A model generated the notes under the pieces. The model did not search any database. It was not told the origin of the DNA and saw nothing but the letters and a program-made list of their open reading frames with translations. A stretch of 64,000 nt of DNA from Epiperipatus broadwayi (lineage: Eukaryota; Onychophora; Udeonychophora; Euonychophora; Peripatidae): assembly GCA_028023455.1 (NCBI GenBank), contig JAQFVV010000141.1:1808056-1872055 (forward strand). Reading direction: 5' to 3'. Below are positions 13,023 through 22,711 of the stretch, piece after piece; position 1 is the stretch's first letter; every line of letters begins with the position of its first letter. A program made the position numbers and the translations under genes.

Positions 13023-13087
<65 letters not shown>
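13023..13087. repeat. (TA)n microsatellite
   Basis: Pure TA run at the 3' boundary of the plus-strand PLE-2 copy. Confidence 0.95.
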
Positions 13088-13088
<1 letters not shown>

Positions 13089-16000
13089 CCCACATAAAAA
13101 TTATATTTAAATAATAATCAATTACCAGCATATTGCAACTTGTAGTATGCTCTCTGAGATATTCTTGAAGTCAAGGAAATAACACAAAATAAATAAACAA
13201 ATAAACCTATCTATCTGTCTATGGTATATCAATAACAAAAAAAAAAAATAGTTACTCATTTTTAACTTAAAAAAAATCACTTGCAATGTTTTTAACATAA
13301 AATCTTTTGATTGACATGAAAATAGGGATGATGATTCCAAATGAGTATGTGTTAATAAACGTGAAGACAAATTCCTATAGGATTAACATTCACAATTTGG
13401 GATTTAATTAAGCAATCTCAAATGTTCTTAGAAATAGCTAATTGGGCTCACTAATACAATGTGCGACTAATACATTTCTTTATAACAATGGAAATGATGG
13501 ATAGTTAATTTCAGCTACATATTTGTTGATATTGACCATTTAATTAATTCTGGAAATTTTCAACTTAGTAATAACTTTAGCAGGCTTCTAAAAGAACATT
13601 AGTTTCCCATATGCTTCATAAATCAGCATGAATATAATTATTTTGGTCCATTGCAAAATTGTTCACAGAAAATATGCAATTCCTCCACATACTGAGGAGA
13701 ACAAGAAATATATAATATTAATTTCCATCTACTCAACTTAAATTAGTTACACATTAAATAAATACTAATTATTAGTTAATTCTTTGTAAGTCACACATTC
13801 ACTTCTTTAATAAAATATTTTATAATCATGAATGATAAGTATAGTTATTATCACACAGTAGTTCAAAATATAGCACAATAAATTATGCACACATCCTCTC
13901 ATTTTAACTTAACTTTTATATAATTAGAAGATAATTTAAACTTAGAGAATATGATAGACTTTGTTAAACAGTCCTGCATAAATTTCCTTAAAAGATTATA
14001 AAGTTCACACAATTTCAATTTTTTCTTAATGATAGAAAACATAGGCAAACATAGCATATAAATACATTTCAAACGATAGTGTTAATTAAAAATTTAATTA
14101 ACTGGAAAGTGAATAAAATATACCTTAAAAATTAATCTGACATCTTTTTTTAAAGTTGTTTGGTGGCTAGAATTTTCATACTAAATTTTATAAAATAATG
14201 TTTATAAAATTACACTTTGGAGTTTAACTAACTTGATTTCTGGAAGAGATTTAAAAAGAAAAAAAAACATGTACATAGAAGTGGAAAAAGCAGAATATAT
14301 TTTATTACTGACTATCAGTTAAATACTATTTTTTTTCCATCAATCAAGAGGTCACTTTATCCTCCAAAGGTTAGCTCCACCCTTCACACTCAGATAATTA
14401 AGCAACAAATATTCAACAAATCTTTTCTTAAAAAAATCATTTGATTTTCTAAATTAAATCAAACTGAATAAAACACAAAAAAATATTTTTTACACTTTTG
14501 AAAGAAATGAACATTAATTAGCTATTAAATAAAGTATTTGATAACACAATTTAGTTTGTCAAATAATTCACTAATCCAGACATCCATTAATGACTCAAAA
14601 TATACTTGCACCTGTTAACAGAGATATTTGCTATAACTTTAAAAGTTTTATTGTAAAATGTAAAGTTCTTTACTGTACTTTAATAGGAAAATGAAATTGG
14701 AAGATGACAGAGACATACATTCTGTCTGGGTATGTCATGTGACATAATATTCATACTTGTGTGCTTACAAGTTTTCTTGTTAATAAAGTTTCAAAATTGC
14801 TTTAAAATTATACTATAAAATTGAAAACATTTATTTGTCTATCACATGATAAAAATTAGTTATTATAAATTATTTAATTAGGGTTTTAAAATGAATGTAG
14901 TTAATAAAATTAGATTTTAGAAAAAAAATAGATACTTTAAAACTTTGTGTTGGATAAATTAATAAAATGTTATTTTTTTTTTTATAAAATGATATTTTAA
15001 AATATTTAGTTGGTTTAAATAAAATTGTAAAATTAATGTAAAATTAATATTTTTAAATAATATTAAATATTTTATGAGTCATAGATTTTATTTTTAATTT
15101 TTGATGGTGGAATATTAAATATTATGTAAATTAGATGATCAGCTAAAGATGTATAGCCAATCAAATTATCAATTTATTTTGATATAAAAGCAGATGTTCA
15201 CTTGTTTATGTGCGCTTTTTAATAATTTAATTCTGTGCTTTAAAAGTCAATTTTTTTAAAGTAACTCTCTTAATAATTTATTTTATAAAATAGTAAAGCT
15301 TGTATAGTGTAATAATTGGAATTATTTTTTAAAAAGAGAGTATTAAAAAAACTATAAATTTATCAAATTTAAGTCATGCACTGGTAAAAGCAATGACGAT
15401 TCCCTATCAAGTGTTTTATTGAAACTTAATTTTAGCATCACAATAACTATGGAATTCATACCAAAAGTAATTGTATATCTGTGGAAAGAAAGAATGGAGG
15501 TACTGTCATTAAGTTAAAATAAAGATTTAAAAATATTAATGAAGGGAAATATAATACTGGTCATATTAATATTTCAGACATTATGTAAAAAATCAAAGAG
15601 AAAAATTTACAAGAAATTAAAAGTAAATGCATTTTATTTGGAAAAAAGGTAGCCTTATTTAAAAACAAAACAATATGGTATAAACACTTTTAATTTTTCA
15701 ATATGTTGAAAAATATATTGTTTTTAGCAAAAAATTGCAGTAAATGTTTTTTAAAGAAAATATTCTTTCAAGAATTTATTCTAACATTTTATTCCAAAAT
15801 GATGGAAAATAAAGATTGACATGACTGCAAGTATATTTGACATGACAAGTCATAATTATTAAAAAGACTACATATATTAATAATATAAAAAACTGATAAT
15901 TGGAAACTTATTATCAGGAAAAAATTCCTGGAGAAATAAAATTATCCTGACGGAATAGCTTTATGCCAACATTAGTGAATATTAAATACCAATTTCCATG

Positions 16001-16412
16001 GAAAAAAAGTGCAATTTTTGTATAAATACATCTGAACTAATATATCGGTAATAGATGCATCAAAGAAACCTAATACAATATCCTGTGGAATGAGAAAATT
16101 AGGGAGAATTATTTTTAAACATTATAAATTATTATCACCTTTAATAATCATTATTCTGAAAGATATAAATATAGGATTATAATTTTTATAAACTTTCAAG
16201 CAGAGAATAATGATTATTTTATAGATGAATCCAGATTTTCAAAGTCAACTTTCCTTTCAAATAGTTAAAATAAAAGTCATAGATCACATGACCCTATCTC
16301 TTAAGCTTGTGAGTTATAACCAGTGAGGATTGCCAATTCCTCTACAAGCTTTATGATAAATGCTTAGCCAGAGCCAGCACTTAAAATATCTTTGTCAGCA
16401 ACCCCTCCCCAA
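13088..16412. other. AT-rich non-coding stretch, no gene seen
   Basis: No ORF resembles a known protein and no repeat family was recognised. The stretch is extremely AT-rich between 14800 and 15800. GC rises only after about 16300, leading into the hammerhead-containing segment. Confidence 0.5.
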
Positions 16413-16457
16413 ACCCCTGACCATGGTTTCATGCTTTGGCACTCCTCAGAAAGGGGT
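16413..16457 (-). ncRNA. Hammerhead ribozyme, type I, canonical core
   Basis: Minus-strand sequence from 16457 down: stem I strand ACCCCT, two U, core CUGAGGA, stem II GTGC-CAAA-GCAT (4 bp closed by a G-U wobble next to the core), core GAAA, stem III CC-AT-GG with the A15.1-U16.1 pair, cleavage triplet GUC, then stem I return strand AGGGGT, exactly complementary to ACCCCT. All conserved catalytic residues (C3, G5, A6, G8, A9, G12, A13, A14, C17) are present. The stem III segment ACCATGGT is also a perfect palindrome, compatible with dimer pairing. It lies in a GC-richer island (about 16370-16510) beyond the TA tract that borders the PLE-1 minus copy. The element it belongs to is not identified. 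Confidence 0.8.
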
Positions 16458-16518
16458 CAGAGTAGGTTCAGACACTAGATGGTAGTCACATCTCCTGTGG
16501 TGGCTCATGAATAACAAA

Positions 16519-16519
<1 letters not shown>

Positions 16520-16568
<49 letters not shown>

Positions 16569-16581
16569 TTTATATTGTATA

Positions 16582-16620
<39 letters not shown>
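16520..16620. repeat. (TA)n tract in two blocks bordering PLE-1
   Basis: TA runs at about 16523-16564 and 16587-16619 are separated by a short T-rich piece. 'aaactttta' before and 'taaaagttt' after the first run make it an extended palindrome. The tract abuts the 3' end of the minus-strand PLE-1 copy. Confidence 0.9.
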
Positions 16621-16623
<3 letters not shown>

Positions 16624-16714
16624 CATTACAAGCATAAAGCTAAACTAGTCAATATAAAATCAAAACTACCCCAAATCTAAAATTAAACCAGACCAGAATA
16701 AAAATAATATTAAA

Positions 16715-16758
16715 ACACAACCTAAGGTTTCACTGCTACAAGCAGACTTCTCAAGTGT
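16715..16758 (-). ncRNA. Hammerhead-ribozyme-like motif in PLE-1 tail (minus copy)
   Basis: Reverse complement of the motif described at 22528-22571, with identical core, stems and cleavage-site residue. It lies downstream of the PLE-1 stop codon in the 3' terminal repeat. Confidence 0.6.
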
Positions 16759-16799
16759 AAAGAAATAATAAAAAAAAAACACACACATTATATATACTA

Positions 16800-19196
16800 T
16801 TAAAAACTACCCACAAATCCATTCACTTCCCATCCACCCTTAATATTAAAAGAACTCTTAAATAAGTTAATTGCTTCAGAATCATAAATTTTCAATAATA
16901 AAGACTCTTTAATTCTTCTTTTGATTTCATTTCTCTCAAAGAAGACAACCTTAGCTTCATCAAAATCAATAGTGTGGCCTGTATCTTTTTCATGGACATA
17001 CAAAGCAGAACTAAGATATCTATTTTTAACTCTACTTTTATGAACCTTTACTCTTTCATTTAAACTCAAACTACTCTGACCTATGTAAACCTTCTTACAA
17101 AATAAACAAGGAATAAAATATACCACACCAGGAATAGTCTTTCTATCAAAAACTTCCTTTGTATTATTCAATAACTTATTCAATGTAACACCCCTTTTCC
17201 AAGCAATTTTCTTATTTCCAAACAATTTACTATTTCTACACACAATTTTATAAGAAGACAATTTAAATGGCAAAGAAATAAAATCATATTTTTCTTTAAC
17301 CTTTACATCCTTACAAATATTACTATTAAATAAAATACTTTTAACAAATTTATCAGAGTATCCAACACTTAAATAATCCTTATAAAATTGATATTTCTGA
17401 AACAAAGCTACCCCACTAGAATTATTTAATTTAATATTCCTATGACAATAATTCCTTAAAGCAGCTACTTTATGAGATACAGACTGATAGCTATCAGGTT
17501 TAATTATAGATCTTAATTCTTTACTTTTAACTAAATGACTGCACAATAAACAATTAGTTTCTATATTTCTAATCACCAAAAGATCTAAAAATTTTAACTT
17601 ACCAAAATCTAACCCCCCTCCTTCTAACACAAATTTTATAGAAGGATCAAAACAATTAAACTCATTTACAAATTCCTTCAATTTACCATTCTCAACAACA
17701 AATAAACAATCATCAACATATCTGACAAATAATTTTACATATAAACAATTCTTTTTAATAATAATTTCCTCTTCCATAAAACTAATATAAACTGAACATA
17801 CTAAAGGAGAAATAATATAACCTATTATCCACCCTTCCTTAATCTTATAAAAATTACCTTTATAAGTAAAATACATAGAATCTTCCAATAACAAAAGCAA
17901 ATCTTTAATTACCTTAATTTTATTTTTTGATAAAGAACTTTTCTTAATCAATACAGACAAAAGAACATCAATACTGCTTAACCTATTAACAGACTGATAC
18001 ATATTTTCAATATCTAAACTTCCAAATACCCAACTACTTTCCATTTTAAAATTATTAATCTTATCAAAAGCCTCAAAAGAAGAAGAAACTGTGTACTGAC
18101 CAAAATCAACAAATTGTTTTAAAAAATTATTCAAGAATCTAGAAATACCTTCTACAACACTACCTGTAAAATCAAAAATAAATCTTAAAGGAAAACCATC
18201 TTTATGAGTTTTAATATTCACAAACATCTTAGCTGATGTAAAATCATTAGGATAGCATTTTAAATAATCTACTCTATTAAAATTTTTTAAATTAACCATT
18301 TTCTTCATAATATCTATCAATTTTCTTTTAATCAAATTACCTGGATTTTTATCTAACAACATATATTTACCATTATTTAATTCTCTATCCATTTTCTCTT
18401 TGAAATCATCTCCTTTCATAATAACAAACCTACCAGCTTTGTCTTCACGAGAAATGATTACATCATTAGCAATTAACCTATTTTTAAGATGTTTAATTTC
18501 AGCAGGATTAATAACAAATTTTTCTTTCCTTTTTAAACTTTTATTCAAAATCGATTGAATACCAACTTTCTGCTCATCACTCAAATTACTAGATTCAATA
18601 GACGAAATTGTATCAAAAACTATATTTTTTGAATGAAATGGAACAAAATTTGGGCCTTTACCAAGAATATCTAATTCTCTATCATTTAACTTCAAATCCG
18701 TAAGATTAACAACTCTATCCTCAGAAACATTATTCTCATAACCTTTATCACTACAATAAACTTTATTAACTTTCCCAAACAACCACTTTAATTTTCTTTC
18801 ATATTTTTTACAATATAAATTTGACCTATTCTGTCTAAATTGTCTCATAAAAAAATTCAAAATTGAATAATTAAAATCTTGCCTCCTTTCTAAATAAAAT
18901 CTATTCCTTTTATATAGATAAATAAATTTATAAAACCTTACAAAAATATCTTTTAAAAAACTATTCAATATATATGTTTGTAACTTAAAAACTAAATTTT
19001 TATTTTGAATCAACTTTTTATTTTTACTAAAATTAATAACACAACACCTAGGAAAAACACTAAGTTCCCTACATTTTTTAAGAAAATAAATCTGCCATCG
19101 TAAAGATTCTATCTTATCACTCAATTTAGACAAATTTTTAATCCTTCTAATATCATTAAATGGAAAATTATTAAAAATTAAGCTCCACAAACCCAT
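16800..19196 (-). CDS. PLE-1 reverse transcriptase/GIY-YIG endonuclease, intact ORF
   Basis: A 798-codon frame from the first ATG (MGLWSL...). An upstream in-frame TTG would add 7 residues but is not a likely start. Counting from that TTG: RT fingers with a KTHK..PLRFIFDF block at about 336-350, motif A LDIENMYQSV at 401-410 (Asp402), motif B GWIIGYIISPLV at 462-473, motif C YVDD at 500-503, motif D KFLDLLVI at 542-549, and a SVSHKVAALRN thumb block near 580. GIY-YIG endonuclease: VVYFIPCLFCKKVYIGQ around 697-714 with the paired Cys of PLEs, and the catalytic Glu in RRIKESLLL near 771. There is no frameshift or stop, which is unusual for this window. The product would prime reverse transcription at nicked chromosomal DNA. 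Whether it is active is unknown. Confidence 0.92.
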   Translation of the reverse strand: MGLWSLIFNNFPFNDIRRIKNLSKLSDKIESLRWQIYFLKKCRELSVFPRCCVINFSKNKKLIQNKNLVFKLQTYILNSFLKDIFVRFYKFIYLYKRNRFYLERRQDFNYSILNFFMRQFRQNRSNLYCKKYERKLKWLFGKVNKVYCSDKGYENNVSEDRVVNLTDLKLNDRELDILGKGPNFVPFHSKNIVFDTISSIESSNLSDEQKVGIQSILNKSLKRKEKFVINPAEIKHLKNRLIANDVIISREDKAGRFVIMKGDDFKEKMDRELNNGKYMLLDKNPGNLIKRKLIDIMKKMVNLKNFNRVDYLKCYPNDFTSAKMFVNIKTHKDGFPLRFIFDFTGSVVEGISRFLNNFLKQFVDFGQYTVSSSFEAFDKINNFKMESSWVFGSLDIENMYQSVNRLSSIDVLLSVLIKKSSLSKNKIKVIKDLLLLLEDSMYFTYKGNFYKIKEGWIIGYIISPLVCSVYISFMEEEIIIKKNCLYVKLFVRYVDDCLFVVENGKLKEFVNEFNCFDPSIKFVLEGGGLDFGKLKFLDLLVIRNIETNCLLCSHLVKSKELRSIIKPDSYQSVSHKVAALRNYCHRNIKLNNSSGVALFQKYQFYKDYLSVGYSDKFVKSILFNSNICKDVKVKEKYDFISLPFKLSSYKIVCRNSKLFGNKKIAWKRGVTLNKLLNNTKEVFDRKTIPGVVYFIPCLFCKKVYIGQSSLSLNERVKVHKSRVKNRYLSSALYVHEKDTGHTIDFDEAKVVFFERNEIKRRIKESLLLKIYDSEAINLFKSSFNIKGGWEVNGFVGSF

Positions 19197-19431
19197 ACTA
19201 AATACCCAAATTACCAATACTCTTATAAATTAAAACCCAATAAAACCTACACACACTTCTATATATATATAATATAACTAAATAAACACAAATATACTCT
19301 TTCAACCCAAACTCACACAACAAACATAATATACATAAATGACATTCAAATATATCAATAATTAAAACAAAAAACAAAAATAAATATATCAATAATAAAA
19401 TGTCTATAATAAATATCAATAATAAAATATC

Positions 19432-19616
<185 letters not shown>

Positions 19617-19682
19617 TTTACACTACATCAGCAAAACTACTCCTAAACTCAAAAAACTCATTAAAATGTAAACATTACAAGC

Positions 19683-19769
19683 ATTATTTTTATTCTGGTC
19701 TGGTTTAATTTTAGATTTGGGGTAGTTTTGATTTTATATTGACTAGTTTAGCTTTATGCTTGTAATGTT
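19683..19769 (+). repeat. PLE-1 5' pseudo-LTR
   Basis: It repeats the element's 3'-tail sequence ('ttctggtctggtttaatttt' block through 'gcttgtaatgttt') directly upstream of the 5' UTR. Its left edge corresponds to a point about 10 nt downstream of the hammerhead-like cleavage position in the 3' tail (after 22567). That fits a transcript whose 5' end is set by ribozyme cleavage. Confidence 0.75.
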
Positions 19770-20087
19770 TACATTTTAATGAGTTTTTTGAGTTTAGGAG
19801 TAGTTTTGCTGATGTAGTGTAAAGATTTTTTTTTTTATTATTATTATTATTATTGATATTTTATTATTGATATTTATTATAGACATTTTATTATTGATAT
19901 ATTTATTTTTGTTTTTTGTTTTAATTATTGATATATTTGAATGTCATTTATGTATATTATGTTTGTTGTGTGAGTTTGGGTTGAAAGAGTATATTTGTGT
20001 TTATTTAGTTATATTATATATATAGAAGTGTGTGTAGGTTTTATTGGGTTTTAATTTATAAGAGTATTTGTAATTTGGGTATTTAGT

Positions 20088-22489
20088 ATGGGTTTGTGGA
20101 GCTTAATTTTTAATAATTTTCCATTTAATGATATTAGAAGGATTAAAAATTTGTCTAAATTGAGTGATAAGATAAAATCTTTACGATGGCAGATTTATTT
20201 TCTTAAAAAATGTAGGGAATTTAGTGTTTTTCCTAGGTGTTGTGTTATTAATTTTAGTAAAAATAAAAAGGTGATTCAAAATAAAAATTTAGTTTTTAAG
20301 TTACAAACATATATATTGAATAGTTTTTTAAAAGATATTTTTGTAAGGTTTTATAAATTTATTTATCTATATAAAAGGAATAGATTTTATTTAGAAAGGA
20401 GGCAAGATTTTAATTATTCAATTTTGAATTTTTTTATGAGACAATTTAGACAGAATAGGTCAAATTTATATTGTAAAAAATATGAAAGAAAATTAAAGTG
20501 GTTGTTTGGGAAAGTTAATAAAGTTTATTGTAGTGATAAAGGTTATGAGAATAATGTTTCTGAGGATAGAGTTGTTAATCTTACGGATTTGAAGTTAAAT
20601 GATAGAGAATTAGATATTCTTGGTAAAGGCCCAAATTTTGTTCCATTTCATTCAAAAAATATAGTTTTTGATACAATTTCGTCTATTGAATCTAGTAATT
20701 TGAGTGATGAGCAGAAAGTTGGTATTCAATCGATTTTGAATAAAAGTTTAAAAAGGAAAGAAAAATTTGTTATTAATCCTGCTGAGATTAAACATCTTAA
20801 AAATAGGTTAATTGCTAATGATGTAATCATTTCTCATGAAGACAAAGCTGGTAGGTTTGTTATTATGAAAGGAGATGATTTCAAAGAGAAAATGGATAGA
20901 GAATTAAATAATGGTAAATATATGTTGTTAGATAAAAATCCAGGTAATTTGATTAAAAGAAAATTGATAGATATTATGAAGAAAATGGTTAATTTAAAAA
21001 TTTTTAATAGAGTAGATTATTTAAAATGCTATCCTAATGATTTTACATCAGCTAAGATGTTTGTGAATATTAAAACTCATAAAGATGGTTTTCCTTTAAG
21101 ATTTATTTTTGATTTTACAGGTAGTGTTGTAGAAGGTATTTCTAGATTCTTGAATAATTTTTTAAAACAATTTGTTGATTTTGGTCAGTACACAGTTTCT
21201 TCTTCTTTTGAGGCTTTTGATAAGATTAATAATTTTAAAATGGAAAGTAGTTGGGTATTTGGAAGTTTAGATATTGAAAATATGTATCAGTCTGTTAGAT
21301 CGGTTGAGCAGTCCGATACTATGTTCTTATGTCTGTATTGATTAAGAAAAGTTCTTTATCAAAAAATAAAATTAAGGTAATTAAAGATTTGCTTTTGTTA
21401 TTGGAAGATTCTATGTATTTTACTTATAAAGGTAATTTTTATAAGATTAAGGAAGGGTGGATAATAGGTTATATTATTTCTCCTTTAGTATGTTCAGTTT
21501 ATATTAGTTTTATGGAAGAGGAAATTATTATTAAAAAGAATTGTTTATATGTAAAATTATTTGTCAGATATGTTGATGATTGTTTATTTGTTGTTGAGAA
21601 TGGTAAATTGAAGGAATTTGTAAATGAGTTTAATTGTTTTGATCCTTCTATAAAATTTGTGTTAGAAGGAGGGGGGTTAGATTTTGGTAAGTTAAAATTT
21701 TTAGATCTTTTGGTGATTAGAAATATAGAAACTAATTGTTTATTGTGCAGTCATTTAGTTAAAAGTAAAGAATTAAGATCTATAATTAAACCTGATAGCT
21801 ATCAGTCTGTATCTCATAAAGTAGCTGCTTTAAGGAATTATTGTCATAGGAATATTAAATTAAATAATTCTAGTGGGGTAGCTTTGTTTCAGAAATATCA
21901 ATTTTATAAGGATTATTTAAGTGTTGGATACTCTGATAAATTTGTTAAAAGTATTTTATTTAATAGTAATATTTGTAAGGATGTAAAGGTTAAAGAAAAA
22001 TATGATTTTATTTCTTTGCCATTTAAATTGTCTTCTTATAAAATTGTGTGTAGAAATAGTAAATTGTTTGGAAATAAGAAAATTGCTTGGAAAAGGAGTG
22101 TTACATTGAATAATTTATTGAATAATACAAAGGAAGTTTTTGATAGAAAGACTATTCCTGGTGTGGTATATTTTATTCCTTGTTTATTTTGTAAGAATGT
22201 TTACATAGGTCAGAGTAGTTTGAGTTTAAATGAAAGAGTAAAGGTTCATAAAAGTAGAGTTAAAAATAGATATCTTAGTTCTGCTTTGTATGTCCATGAA
22301 AAAGATACAGGCCACACTATTGATTTTGATGAAGCTAATGTTGTCTTCTTTGAGAGAAATGAAATCAAAAGAAGAATTAAAGAGTCTTTATTATTGAAAA
22401 TTTATGATTCTGAAGCAATTAACTTATTTAAGAGTTCTTTTAATATTAAGGGTGGATGGGAAGTGAATGGATTTGTGGGTAGTTTTTAA
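20088..22489 (+). pseudogene. PLE-1 RT/GIY-YIG ORF, single frameshift
   Basis: Same protein as the intact minus copy, from the identical ATG (MGLWSL) to the identical C-terminus (NGFVGSF). The frame is lost just after motif A (LDIENMYQSV), where bases 21298-21333 differ from the minus copy by several substitutions and a net gain of 5 bp. Translation from 20088 ends at 21341, and the second part (motif B onward, including YVDD and the whole GIY-YIG domain) is open from about 21329 to 22489. Elsewhere the protein differs at only about eight positions, so loss of function looks recent. Confidence 0.92.
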
Positions 22490-22527
22490 TAGTATATATA
22501 ATGTGTGTTTTTTTTTTTTATTTCTTT

Positions 22528-22571
22528 ACACTTGAGAAGTCTGCTTGTAGCAGTGAAACCTTAGGTTGTGT
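22528..22571 (+). ncRNA. Hammerhead-ribozyme-like motif in PLE-1 tail (U3-A8 variant)
   Basis: All parts adjoin without gaps. Stem I is ACAC (22528-22531)/GTGT (22568-22571). Core UUGAGAA is 22532-22538. Stem II is CTGC (22541-22544)/GCAG (22550-22553) with loop TTGTA and an irregular base. Core GAAA is 22555-22558. Stem III is A558-U566 plus CC/GG with loop TTA, and the cleavage triplet is GUU with cleavage predicted after 22567. Relative to CUGANGA the core has C3 to U and G8 to A, which keeps a pair between positions 3 and 8. The motif sits 40 bp after the stop codon in the 3' terminal repeat. Activity is untested. Confidence 0.6.
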
Positions 22572-22625
22572 TTTAATATTATTTTTATTCTGGTCTGGTT
22601 TAATTTTAGATTTGGGGTAGTTTTG

Positions 22626-22630
<5 letters not shown>

Positions 22631-22709
<79 letters not shown>
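22631..22709. repeat. (TA)n microsatellite joining PLE-1 and an RTE copy
   Basis: About 39 TA units. The plus-strand PLE-1 tail ends in it and the 5' end of an RTE LINE begins right after it. Confidence 0.95.

Positions 22710-22711
<2 letters not shown>

Larger units (their letters stand above)
19683..22634 (+). mobile_element. PLE-1, complete plus-strand copy with terminal direct repeats (pseudo-LTR)
   Basis: Right arm of the head-to-head pair. It starts with a partial copy of its own 3' tail (19683-19769, corresponding to 22578-22634 and, in the minus copy, to the region around 16621-16707). The 5' UTR, ORF and 3' tail follow, and the copy is cut off by a TA tract at 22631. Tail sequence in front of the 5' UTR is the usual PLE pseudo-LTR layout. 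The ORF is broken by one 5-bp net insertion. Confidence 0.92.
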
